NCBI RefSeq assembly: GCF_042654245.1
Contig: NZ_JBHSGI010000031.1
Location: 124,001 to 188,000 of the forward strand
Direction of reading: 5' to 3'
DNA from: Seohaeicola_A nanhaiensis
GTDB lineage: Bacteria > Pseudomonadota > Alphaproteobacteria > Rhodobacterales > Rhodobacteraceae
Length of the DNA stretch: 64,000 nt
The notes under the pieces were generated by a model. The model searched no databases. It saw only the letters and a list, made by a program, of their open reading frames with translations, and was not told where the DNA came from. The position numbers and the translations under genes were made by a program. Of this stretch, positions 51,519 to 60,036 are shown piece by piece. Within the stretch, counting starts at the first letter, position 1. Each line of letters begins with the position of its first letter.

Positions 51519-52832
51519 TCACCTCTTGCTGCGCCACCATGCAATCCGGTCCTGCAACGCATAGCCCTTGATGAACGCAGGCATGAACCACGGATTGCCT
51601 CTGTACAGCGGAACCGCAGCGGGCGGACGCGAGAAGAAGGCAGACCGCGCCTGATCGCCGCTGCCCAGCAGCCTGTGCGCCGCGCGCGTGCCGACCCACG
51701 GCGCCCAGACCACGCCCGAGCCGCAGAATCCGCTGGCATAGAGGATGCCGTCCTTTTCGAAGATCCGCGGCAGCATGTCCCGGTTCATCGCGACCCTGCC
51801 AAACCAGCTGTGCGACAGGCGGACCCCCTCGAGTTCGGGGAAGAGTTCGGTCAGGCCCCGGCGCAGACGGCGGATTGGCGCGGTGGCATCCGTGCCATGC
51901 CCGCTTTCGCGCCCGCCCAGCAGGATGCGGCGGCCATCCGGCGTCGGGCGATAGTAATGGCCCAGCTGCCGGCCCTCGCCCATCATCATGCGCTGCGGCA
52001 TCAGCCGGTCCATCACCTCGGGCGGCAGCTCCTCGGTCACGATGATCCGGCTGCGCACCGGAACCAGGCGGCGGCGCAGATAGGGCGCGGCCCCGTCGGT
52101 GTAGCCATTGGAGCAGACCAGAACCTGCCGCGCCTCGATCGTCCCGGCCGGGGTCTGCAGCCGGAACCCTGCGCCATCGCGCCTGATCGCCGTCACCGGG
52201 GTATGTCCGTGAACGCTGACACCGGCAGCCAGGGCGACCTTCAGCAGGCCGGCATGGAACTTGGCCGGATGCAGCCCGCCGATATCCTTGCGCACGACTC
52301 CGCCCCGGTAGAAGTCCGTGCCGATATACTGCTGTTGTTCCTTGTAGGGCACGGCATAGCTCTCGATACCGAGGCGTTTCGCCAGCCCCTCGGCGTCGCG
52401 GGCCATCTTGTCATACTGGTCGTATCCCAACGCGCCCTTGAACAGACCCGTCTTCTGGAAATCGCAGTCGATGTTTTCGGTGCTGAGGAACTCGTACAGG
52501 AATTCACGGGCGGTCTTGCCCTCGGCTTCGACGGCATTGGCCGTGGCCTCGTCGAAGGTCCTCGCGATCGCGGCATGGCTCGGGCGGATCGAGCCGCTGG
52601 TGATGCCCCCGTTGCGCGACGAGGCGCCCTCGCCCGGGTGCATCGCATCGAAGGCCGCAACCGACCGGCCCGCCCGCGCCAGCGTCAGGCCTGCGGCGAG
52701 CCCGGCATATCCGGCCCCGACGATGGCCACATCGACAGACTTGGCCAGCGGCTGCGCGGGCACCGGGCCGGGCGGCGCGGCTTCCCACCAGTAGGGCGAT
52801 GCCTTTTCCGCAAGAATGGAGGTATTCGACAT
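51519..52832 (-). CDS. FAD-dependent oxidoreductase, DAO family
   Basis: Flavoenzyme of 437 aa, OrdL/PuuB-like. It has the N-terminal SPYWWEAAPP segment, FAD motif VAIVGAGYAGLAAGLTLA, and GASSRNGGITSGSIRP near the flavin. C-terminal ILYASGFCGSGVVWAPWVG contacts FAD; the cysteine there is unusual. ATG 52832 has GGGAAAG upstream; a TTG at 52844 is less likely. Last gene of the dipeptide-type ABC operon (12 nt after dppC), so its substrate is probably the imported compound or a breakdown product, such as an opine or N-substituted amino acid (inference). Confidence 0.88.
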   Translation of the reverse strand: MSNTSILAEKASPYWWEAAPPGPVPAQPLAKSVDVAIVGAGYAGLAAGLTLARAGRSVAAFDAMHPGEGASSRNGGITSGSIRPSHAAIARTFDEATANAVEAEGKTAREFLYEFLSTENIDCDFQKTGLFKGALGYDQYDKMARDAEGLAKRLGIESYAVPYKEQQQYIGTDFYRGGVVRKDIGGLHPAKFHAGLLKVALAAGVSVHGHTPVTAIRRDGAGFRLQTPAGTIEARQVLVCSNGYTDGAAPYLRRRLVPVRSRIIVTEELPPEVMDRLMPQRMMMGEGRQLGHYYRPTPDGRRILLGGRESGHGTDATAPIRRLRRGLTELFPELEGVRLSHSWFGRVAMNRDMLPRIFEKDGILYASGFCGSGVVWAPWVGTRAAHRLLGSGDQARSAFFSRPPAAVPLYRGNPWFMPAFIKGYALQDRIAWWRSKR

Positions 52833-52844
52833 TTTCTTTCCCAA

Positions 52845-53723
52845 TCAGACGGTGTCATTCCGAACGTCGAGCGCATCGCGCAGGCCGTCACCGATAAAGT
52901 TGAAACTGGACACGGCGATGGTGATCGCAATGCCCGGAACGATCGCGAGCCAGGGCGCGGTGGCCAGATATTGCTGCGCCCCGTTCAGCATGTTGCCCCA
53001 GCTTGGCAATGGCGGCTGAATACCAAACCCCAGAAAGCTGATATAGGCCTCGAGCAGGATCGCGCGGGCCACGGTCAGCGTGGCGGCAACGATGATCGGT
53101 CCGGTGACGTTCGGCAGGATTTCGCGGAACATGATGTGCATCCGGCTCAGCCCCAGCATCCGCCCCGCCATGACGAACTCGCGTTCCCGCAGCGACCGGA
53201 CTTCGGCCTCGACGATCCGCGCGACTTCCATCCAGCTGGTAACGGCGATGATCACCGTGATCATGATCGGACTGGGCTTGAGCACGGCAGCCAGCGCCAG
53301 CAGCAGAAAGATCGACGGATAGGACAGAAACCCGTCGACGATCCGCATCAGAACGGCGCTGATCCAGCCGCCGCGATACCCCGCGATCACACCCACCACA
53401 GTGCCGACCATGGTGGCCAGAACCATGGCGGTGAAGCCGACCAGCAGCGAAATGCGCCCGGCCATGAACAGCCGCGCCGCCAAGTCGCGCCCCAGCGGAT
53501 CGGTGCCCAGATAGTGGTTGCCGGTGAAGGGCGGCGCGAACCGCGCGCGCAGATCGATGTAAAGGGAATCGTAGGGCAGCAGATAAGGGCCAACGACGCA
53601 GGCCAGAACCAGAAGGCCGATCATGATCAGGCCCAGCAGGGCCAGCCGGTGACTGCGGAAGCGGCGCATGACGCGGCTGCTCCACCAGCTGGTCGGCGCC
53701 CGGTCGGCAGTGAGGGTGGTCAT
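52845..53723 (-). CDS. ABC transporter permease, DppC/OppC type
   Basis: Permease of 292 aa, six helices, with the peptide/nickel-type N-terminal extension (FRSHRLALLGLIMIGLLV). Coupling-loop motif is FVMAGRMLGLSRMHIMFREI, followed by LPNVTGPIIV. It forms the channel with the neighbouring DppB-type protein. Spacing to the flavoenzyme gene is 12 nt. Confidence 0.92.
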   Translation of the reverse strand: MTTLTADRAPTSWWSSRVMRRFRSHRLALLGLIMIGLLVLACVVGPYLLPYDSLYIDLRARFAPPFTGNHYLGTDPLGRDLAARLFMAGRISLLVGFTAMVLATMVGTVVGVIAGYRGGWISAVLMRIVDGFLSYPSIFLLLALAAVLKPSPIMITVIIAVTSWMEVARIVEAEVRSLREREFVMAGRMLGLSRMHIMFREILPNVTGPIIVAATLTVARAILLEAYISFLGFGIQPPLPSWGNMLNGAQQYLATAPWLAIVPGIAITIAVSSFNFIGDGLRDALDVRNDTV

Positions 53724-53752
53724 TGTGGTGGCCTCCTGTTGTGTCGTGGCGC

Positions 53753-54703
53753 TTAGGCCAGGCGGATCCGCGGGTCGACCATCGCGACGACAATGTCGGC
53801 AATCAGGTTGCCCGCGATGGTCAGCACTGCCGAGAACATCAGCAGCCCCATCACCACGGGATAGTCGCTGTAGCCGAGGCTATCGAGAAACAGCCGCCCC
53901 ATGCCGGGCCAGGTGAAGACCGTTTCGGTCACCAGTGCACCCGTCAGGATCGCGGGCAATTGCACCCCCGCCAGGGTGATCATGGGCAGCAGTGCGTTGC
54001 CGACCACGTGTTTCATCAGCACACGGCGTTCGCTGACCCCCTTGGCCCGGGCGGTCTTGACGAATTCCTGGCTGATCACGTCGAGGGTCGCGGTGCGCAT
54101 GTAGCGGCTCCAGATCGCGATATGAACCAGCGCCAGCACCACAGAGGGCATGATCAGGTGATGCAGGTAGTCCAGAACCGACCCGTCGCCGATGTTGTAC
54201 ATGTTGCCCGCGGGCAGCCATTCCAGCCGCAGCGAAAAGATGTAGATGCCGACCAGACCGAACCAGAAGGTCGGAATCGACAGGGCGATCATGGCCCCGA
54301 TCGTCGCCGTGTAGTCAAACAGCGAGTAGCGGTGGGTGGCGCCGCGGATGCCGATCCAGGTGCCGAGGGCAATGGCAATCGCCGTGGACGACCCCATGAG
54401 CAGCAGCGTGGCGAAGATGTGCCGCTGGATCACCGACAGCACCGGCGCACCATCGCGGAACGAGGTGCCCCAGTCGCCCTGCAACAGCCGCCAGACCCAC
54501 TCCAGATATTGCACCCACAGAGGACGGTTCAGGCCCAGTTGCTCGGCCAGCCGGTTCAGGTCGGCCTGGGTCATGCCGGGGTCGAGCGCGTATTGCGACA
54601 TCGGGCCGCCCGGAATCAGATTGAGGACGGTGAACCCGATGATCGAAACGATGATCAGAAGCACGATGCTCTGCGCGAGCCGGCTTAGCAGGAATGCGGG
54701 CAC
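53753..54703 (-). CDS. ABC transporter permease, DppB/OppB type
   Basis: Permease of 316 aa, six helices. It shows the OppB N-terminal FLLSRLAQSIVLLIIVSIIG, the GTSFRDGAPV loop and coupling motif FVKTARAKGVSERRVLMKHV. Follows the receptor gene across a strong hairpin and precedes the DppC-type gene by 29 nt. Confidence 0.92.
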   Translation of the reverse strand: MPAFLLSRLAQSIVLLIIVSIIGFTVLNLIPGGPMSQYALDPGMTQADLNRLAEQLGLNRPLWVQYLEWVWRLLQGDWGTSFRDGAPVLSVIQRHIFATLLLMGSSTAIAIALGTWIGIRGATHRYSLFDYTATIGAMIALSIPTFWFGLVGIYIFSLRLEWLPAGNMYNIGDGSVLDYLHHLIMPSVVLALVHIAIWSRYMRTATLDVISQEFVKTARAKGVSERRVLMKHVVGNALLPMITLAGVQLPAILTGALVTETVFTWPGMGRLFLDSLGYSDYPVVMGLLMFSAVLTIAGNLIADIVVAMVDPRIRLA

Positions 54704-54743
54704 GACGCCCTCCTTTCATAACGGGTTGCCTCAGCGGGGCGAT

Positions 54744-54770
54744 GCCGCCCGGGCCACGGGCCCGGGCGGC
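54744..54770 (-). terminator. Intercistronic hairpin after dppA-like gene
   Basis: GCCGCCCGGGCC / GGCCCGGGCGGC, a perfect 12-bp G+C-only stem with the 3-nt loop ACG, 10 nt past the receptor gene's stop. No U-tract; probably a message stabiliser or attenuator giving excess receptor. Confidence 0.65.
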
Positions 54771-54780
54771 AGGGGGCAGA

Positions 54781-56448
54781 TCAGCCCCAATACCAGCTTG
54801 CAGCCTTCCAGGACTCGGTACGCGTGTTGGTATTGGGCACATAGCCCTGAATACCGGCCTTGCGCCCGTAGATCTGCGTGTTCGCGAACAGCGGCAGGAA
54901 CGGCAGATCCTGGCGGATGATCTCCTGCACCCGGAAGTAGATCTCGCGGCGCTTTTCCGGATCGAAGGTCCGGCTGCCTTCTTCCAGCAGGGCGTCGACC
55001 TCGGGATTCTTGTACTGCGCGTTGTTCGACCCGGCGCCGCCTTGTGCCGTGATGGCCTTGGAGTGGAAGCGGTTGGTCACGTCCGGGTCCGCGCCGATCA
55101 GATAGGTGATCCCCACCATGGCGGTGTCGAATTGCGACAGGCCCCAGAAATCGCCCCACATCACGGCCGCCGGCAGGTTCTCGATCGTCATCTCGACGCC
55201 GATTTCAGCAAAGGTCTGTTGCATGAACTGTTGCGCCTGTTCGCGCAGATGCGCACCCGAGGTGGTCGAGTTTGCGAAGGACAGGCGCACGCCGTCCTTT
55301 TCACGGATACCATCGGCACCGGGTTTCCAACCCGCGTCGTCGAGGAGCTTGCGGGCGCCCTCCAGGTTGAATTCGTGCGCCGGCAAGTCCGGGTTGTAGT
55401 AGTAGGACTGCGGCGGCATGAAGGTCTCGATCGGCTTCGGGACGCCATAGTTCAGCGCGTCGATGATCGCGCTGCGGTCGATCGCCATATACAGCGCCTG
55501 CCGCACCGCCGGGTCCTTGAACTGCGGCTTTTCCATGTTGAGATAGATCGACTCGACCGATCCTTTCGGCACCAGCGTCACCACGCGGTCGGCCAGCTTG
55601 CTGGCTTCGGCATAGTTGTCGGGGGTAATATAGTGCGTTCCGACCATGTCGATATCGCCGCTCTTGAACTGGGTATAGAGCACCGTCATGTCGGGGATGT
55701 ACTTGAAGATCAGCTGCTCGATATAGGGACCCTCGCCGAAGTAGTCGGGGTTCGCCACCAGCTCCAGCCGGTCGCCGGCCAGGCGCTGGCCCCACTTGAA
55801 TGCCCCTGTGCCGACCGGCGCCTGGTTGAAGGCGGCGTTGTTCAGATCGGCCTCGGCACTCAGGATGTGCTTGGGCACCATGAAGGTTTCGGTCAGGAAC
55901 GATATGTAGGGGGCAAAGGCCTCTTCCATCCGCCAGGTGATCTCGGTCGGCGAGACAACAGTGATGTCGCGGACCAGCGAATGGCCTGCCGTCCGCCAGG
56001 CGCGGAAGTCGGGGTTCACGATCAGCTCGAGCGTGTATTTCACGTCTTCGGCGGTGAAGGGCTCGCCATCGTGCCAGCGGACGTCATCCCGCAACTTGAC
56101 CCGCCATTCCAGGCCATCCTCCGAGATACCGCCGTTGGCCTGGCTCGGCACCTCGGTGGCCAGGTTCGGAACGATGACCCCGGTCGGATCGATCCGGAAC
56201 AGCGCGTCGAACACCGAGAAGTCGACGCCGTCGTCGACCTCGATGTGGGGCATCAGCGGGTTGAACACGGTCGGTTCCTGCGACAGGCCGACAACGACCC
56301 GGCCCTTCGGGGCGGCGGGCGGCGTCTGCGCGAAGGCGGGCTTGCCCAGCAGCTGCGGCACGAACAGGCCGGCAGCGCCACCGGCGCCCAGGATCCTCAG
56401 CGCACCGCGGCGCGAAAAGCCCGGGTTGTTTGAATTGGACTTGGTCAT
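54781..56448 (-). CDS. ABC transporter substrate-binding protein, family 5 (peptide/opine/nickel type)
   Basis: Extracytoplasmic receptor of 555 aa. The N-terminus has a Tat-type signal, SRRGALRILGAGGAAGLF, ending near AFAQ at about residue 40, so export as a folded protein is likely. Family 5 signatures are FNPLMPHIEVDDGVDFSVFD, LRDDVRWHDGEPFTAEDVKYT and VRQALYMAIDRSAIIDAL. The ATG at 56448 has GGGAG upstream; the frame to 56511 is not used. Ligand may be a dipeptide, an opine or another amino-acid derivative. Confidence 0.92.
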   Translation of the reverse strand: MTKSNSNNPGFSRRGALRILGAGGAAGLFVPQLLGKPAFAQTPPAAPKGRVVVGLSQEPTVFNPLMPHIEVDDGVDFSVFDALFRIDPTGVIVPNLATEVPSQANGGISEDGLEWRVKLRDDVRWHDGEPFTAEDVKYTLELIVNPDFRAWRTAGHSLVRDITVVSPTEITWRMEEAFAPYISFLTETFMVPKHILSAEADLNNAAFNQAPVGTGAFKWGQRLAGDRLELVANPDYFGEGPYIEQLIFKYIPDMTVLYTQFKSGDIDMVGTHYITPDNYAEASKLADRVVTLVPKGSVESIYLNMEKPQFKDPAVRQALYMAIDRSAIIDALNYGVPKPIETFMPPQSYYYNPDLPAHEFNLEGARKLLDDAGWKPGADGIREKDGVRLSFANSTTSGAHLREQAQQFMQQTFAEIGVEMTIENLPAAVMWGDFWGLSQFDTAMVGITYLIGADPDVTNRFHSKAITAQGGAGSNNAQYKNPEVDALLEEGSRTFDPEKRREIYFRVQEIIRQDLPFLPLFANTQIYGRKAGIQGYVPNTNTRTESWKAASWYWG

Positions 56449-56507
56449 CTTAGACTCCCGTGTGTTGGATTTTTGTCTGGTTGGTTTCTTGTGGTGGATG
56501 CTGCCGC

Positions 56508-58172
56508 TCAACCATCGGCGGCGGCCATGGCAGGCCGGTCGTTGCGCTCGCCGGGAATGGCGGCGACCAGTTCCCGCGTGTAGTCGGACTGCGGATTGAG
56601 GAAGATCTGCGATGGCGGCCCCATCTCGACGATCCGCCCGCGCTGCATCACCGCGATCTCGTCGCAGATCTGGCTTGCGACCCGCAGATCGTGGGTGATG
56701 AATATCATCGACACCCCCGTCTCGCGCTGGATCTTGTCGAGCAGCTGAAGGATTTGCGCCTGGATGGAGACGTCCAGCGCCGAAACCGCCTCGTCCGCGA
56801 CCAGCAGCGTGGGCTTGAACATCAGCGCCCGCGCAATGCCGATGCGTTGCCTCTGGCCGCCGGAAAACTCGTGCGGATACCGACCGAAGGCGCCGCCGTC
56901 GAGCCCGACCAGCTCCAGAAGCGCGCGCGCCTCTTCCCGTGCCTTCGCATAGGGCATTCCGTGCGCGATTGGTCCCACGGTCAGGATCCGGCCGATCGTC
57001 GCCCTCGGGTTGAGAGAGGCGAAGGGATCCTGGAAGATCATCTGGATACGGGGTCGCAACGGGCGAAACCGGGTTTCGCTCATCGGAGCGATGTCGGTGC
57101 CCTCGAACAGGATGCGCCCGCCGTCGCTGTCCATCAGCTTGGTCAGCAGCCGGCCGAGCGAGGATTTCCCCGACCCGCTTTCGCCGACCACGCCCAGCGT
57201 CCGGCCGTTGGTCAATTCGAAGGAAACCTCGCGCACCGCCGGCACGACCCGCAGGCTGCGCAAGAGCGCGCTGCCGCTCCGATAGGTCTTGGCCAGTCCC
57301 TCGACCCTGAGCACCTGCCGGGTACCCGCGTCCTGCAAGGCCGGACGGTCCTTGTCGGTGAGATGCGGCACCGCCGCGATCAGCCGCTTGGTATAGGGAT
57401 GCTGCGGCGCCTTGAGAATCTGCACCGCAGGGCCCTGTTCGACCACGTGGCCCTTTTCCATGACGACAACGCTGTCGGCGATTTCGGCCATCACGCCGAA
57501 GTCATGGGTGATGAACAGCACGCTCATGCCCTTGCGGCGCTGGATGTCGCGGATCAGGGAGAGGATCTGCGCCTGCGTCGTCACGTCCAGCGCCGTGGTC
57601 GGCTCGTCCGCGATCAGGATCGACGGTTCGAGTGCCAGCGCCATGGCGATCATCACCCGCTGCCGCTGTCCGCCGGACAGCCGGAAAGGGTATTGGTTGT
57701 ACATCAGCACGGGATCAGGCAGGCCGACTTCGGTCAGCAGTTCGATCGACCGCTTGCGCCGCGACGCCGGCGTGCCTTCGCCGTGCGCGCGCATCACCTC
57801 GTCAACCTGGGCACCCACCGTCATCAGCGGGTTCAGCGCCGACAGGGGATCCTGGAAGATCATCGACACTTCGCGCCCGCGCAGGCTGCGCAATTCCTCG
57901 GGGTCCATGCCGACGATTTCGCGCCCGTTCAGGATGATCGACCCTGCGCTGACACCGATCCTGCGCGGCAGAAGCCCCATGACGGTATTCGCGGTCACCG
58001 ACTTGCCCGAGCCGGACTCTCCAATCACGCAGAGGATTTTACCGCGCTCGAGATCGAAGCAAATGTCCCTGACCGCATAGGCCCGTTCCATGCCCTCGGG
58101 CAAACTGACCGTCAGACCGCGCACCGATAGCGCAACTTCCTGGGTGTCGCCGGTGAGGGTGGGTGCTGTCAT
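56508..58172 (-). CDS. ABC transporter ATP-binding protein with two fused ATPase domains (DppD-DppF fusion)
   Basis: 554-aa protein with two complete ATPase cassettes, GsiA-like, replacing separate DppD and DppF. First cassette: Walker A GESGSGKSVTANTV, signature LSGGQRQRVMIAMAL, Walker B LIADEPTTALD. Second cassette: Walker A GESGSGKSSLGRLL, signature FSGGQRQRIGIARAL, Walker B LVADEAVSALD, in which the glutamate is followed by Ala-Val rather than Pro. Each ends with an oligopeptide-type C-terminal extension. SD AAAGGG precedes the ATG. First gene of the operon, ahead of the receptor gene. Confidence 0.93.
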   Translation of the reverse strand: MTAPTLTGDTQEVALSVRGLTVSLPEGMERAYAVRDICFDLERGKILCVIGESGSGKSVTANTVMGLLPRRIGVSAGSIILNGREIVGMDPEELRSLRGREVSMIFQDPLSALNPLMTVGAQVDEVMRAHGEGTPASRRKRSIELLTEVGLPDPVLMYNQYPFRLSGGQRQRVMIAMALALEPSILIADEPTTALDVTTQAQILSLIRDIQRRKGMSVLFITHDFGVMAEIADSVVVMEKGHVVEQGPAVQILKAPQHPYTKRLIAAVPHLTDKDRPALQDAGTRQVLRVEGLAKTYRSGSALLRSLRVVPAVREVSFELTNGRTLGVVGESGSGKSSLGRLLTKLMDSDGGRILFEGTDIAPMSETRFRPLRPRIQMIFQDPFASLNPRATIGRILTVGPIAHGMPYAKAREEARALLELVGLDGGAFGRYPHEFSGGQRQRIGIARALMFKPTLLVADEAVSALDVSIQAQILQLLDKIQRETGVSMIFITHDLRVASQICDEIAVMQRGRIVEMGPPSQIFLNPQSDYTRELVAAIPGERNDRPAMAAADG

Positions 58173-58563
58173 GTTGCCCTTTCTCTGGATGCGAATCCGT
58201 TTGCGATCCGCACGTTCGATGCCGGCAGTTTGGGCTTTGAGCGGGTTAGGTTTCACCAAATCGTCACATGCAGACGGCAGGATCAGCTGTACTGACACAC
58301 GGCTCAGGCAGATTATTCTGCGCCGCCCGGGGCTGATGCCGTCACGGGCGGTCCGGTGTGGCTTTGGACGACGCGGAACCTTCCCTTGCCCCTGCCCCGC
58401 CTATGTGCTGAAACGCACCCGGGCCGCCTCGTTCAGGGATCACAGGGGGATGCGATGGGCCGGACGTCCCTACAGGTGTCCTGCGCAGCCCGCACAGATA
58501 CGAAGCAGATGACGGCCCGTTGCGCAGCGCATATAGTCTTCCCGGAGGGATTGGAGTGACGGC
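58173..58563. other. Divergent intergenic region, dpp-type operon / Lrp regulator
   Basis: 391 bp without a gene. It should contain the promoters of the ABC operon and of the Lrp-type regulator. I see no strong dyad, terminator or RNA gene; short frames here lack SD and family features. Confidence 0.55.
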
Positions 58564-59043
58564 ATGATCCTGGACAAGATCGACATCAAGATTCTGTCCG
58601 AACTCCAGAAGAACGGCCGGATCACCAATGTCGAGCTGGCCGAACTGGTCCACCTCTCGCCCAGCCCCTGCCTCATGCGGGTCAAGAAGCTGCAGGCCGA
58701 AGGCTATATCACCGGCTATTCCGCGCAGATCGACGTCTCGAAACTGGGCCAGACGCTGATGGTCTTCACCGAAATCACCCTCAAGAACCACCGCCAGACC
58801 GACTTTGCACGTTTCCTGGCGGCCATAGAGAAGGTGGACGAGGTGATCGAATGTCACCTCGTGTCCGGCGGCTATGACTATCTGGTGAAATTCGTGACCG
58901 CCGGGATCAGCGACTATCAGCTGATCATGGAAAACCTGATCGAGCGCGACATCGGCATCGACAAGTATTTCAGCTTCGTCATCCTGAAGTCGCCCATCGT
59001 GAAGACGCATCTGCCGCTGGCCTCGATCTTCTCGAACAACTGA
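58564..59043 (+). CDS. Lrp/AsnC family transcriptional regulator
   Basis: 159-aa regulator. The N-terminal winged helix starts LDKIDIKILSELQKNGRITN and contains the recognition helix VHLSPSPCLMRVKKLQ. The RAM ligand domain covers about residues 65-150, with VIECHLVSGGYDYLVKFV. It resembles BkdR/PutR-type activators that respond to amino acids. Divergent from the dpp-type operon, which is the obvious target. No strong SD is visible directly before the ATG (GGAGTGACGGC lies upstream). Confidence 0.92.
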   Translation: MILDKIDIKILSELQKNGRITNVELAELVHLSPSPCLMRVKKLQAEGYITGYSAQIDVSKLGQTLMVFTEITLKNHRQTDFARFLAAIEKVDEVIECHLVSGGYDYLVKFVTAGISDYQLIMENLIERDIGIDKYFSFVILKSPIVKTHLPLASIFSNN

Positions 59044-59151
59044 CTCTGCGCTGCGGGGCCGCGAAGGAGCGGGACGGCCAGAGCGTCCTGATCATCCGCG
59101 CCCCGGAGAGGGTTCCAGGTAAGCGACTACAGGCGTCATCCACACAGCCGG

Positions 59152-59913
59152 TCAGGATGACACCGGCCTGATTGCGCTGATGGCATAGCGGTGTTCGGAA
59201 CGGCGCAGAAGCGACTTGCGCCAGCCGAGTTGAGCGGCCTGCGCCCGATGGATCGGGGCCATGCGCCTGTCAGTGGTGATCCGGTCGAAACCGGCGGCCT
59301 GCAACATCTGGGCCACGGCTTCGGCGCGGGCCCCCTTGTTGAAATGGACGCGCGCAAGAATGTCGCGATGTCGGGCGCCATGGAAGGCCACCGCGCCGTT
59401 GGAATTCTGTGGCAGGAAGAGCTGAATCACCCGGCCCAGCCAGTTCCGCGACACGAAATCGCCGTCCACCAGCAACAAGTTCCCGCCCGGCCTCAGGACG
59501 CGGAACCATTCGGCAAATGCGGCGGCGGGGTCGACGAGTGTCCAAACCAGATGCCGCGTCACGATGACATCCATGCATTCGTCGGGAAGCATCGTTCGTT
59601 CGGCATCGGCTTGAAGGAAGGTCACTCCGGGCAGTTTCGCGCGGGCCCTTTCCAGCATCGGTTCCGACCAGTCGAGCCCTGTGACCTGAAAACCCAACCG
59701 CAGGCAGAGCCGCGCGATTTCGCCGGTTCCCGACGCCAGGTCAAGCAACGTGCGGCCCTCGGCATCGCCAAGGTGACGATGAAACAACGCCTCCCACGCG
59801 GCCATTTCCGCTCCATCGTCGATGCGATGGCCCGGATCGTTGTCAAACGTCGCCGCGCGATCGGACCAGTATTCGCGGATTTCGTCGCGCAGGTTGCGGT
59901 TGCTTATGCTCAT
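59152..59913 (-). CDS. Class I SAM-dependent methyltransferase
   Basis: 253-aa methyltransferase. The SAM motif I is LLDLASGTGEIARLCLRLG, the acidic residue binding the ribose is in VTGLDWSEPML, and motif III/post I are FLQADAERTML and LRPGGNLLLVDGDF. UbiE/COQ5-like core. It is divergent from an iron-type ABC importer across 123 bp that hold an Iron-Rhodo-box, so it may be iron-regulated and act on a siderophore, porphyrin or other chelator; this is inference. Similar methyltransferases are found beside metal ABC systems in this family. Confidence 0.87.
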   Translation of the reverse strand: MSISNRNLRDEIREYWSDRAATFDNDPGHRIDDGAEMAAWEALFHRHLGDAEGRTLLDLASGTGEIARLCLRLGFQVTGLDWSEPMLERARAKLPGVTFLQADAERTMLPDECMDVIVTRHLVWTLVDPAAAFAEWFRVLRPGGNLLLVDGDFVSRNWLGRVIQLFLPQNSNGAVAFHGARHRDILARVHFNKGARAEAVAQMLQAAGFDRITTDRRMAPIHRAQAAQLGWRKSLLRRSEHRYAISAIRPVSS

Positions 59914-59977
59914 CTTTCAGGATCCTGCCTTTCCCGCGCGGAGTGGCTTTGTCGAATGATTTTGTCAACTTTATAAT

Positions 59978-59992
59978 TGACTATAGTAGTCA
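59978..59992. promoter_or_regulatory. Iron-Rhodo-box/RirA-type site
   Basis: TGACTATAGTAGTCA fits the TGA-N9-TCA consensus of the iron-responsive element in Rhodobacterales and has additional symmetry (TGACTA / TAGTCA around TAG). It lies 45 bp upstream of the ABC receptor start in an AT-rich stretch, as expected for iron repression. Confidence 0.7.
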
Positions 59993-60036
59993 GGAATTAT
60001 ACCCCGCCTCGGCAGTCCCTGACAAAGGAGGACATC

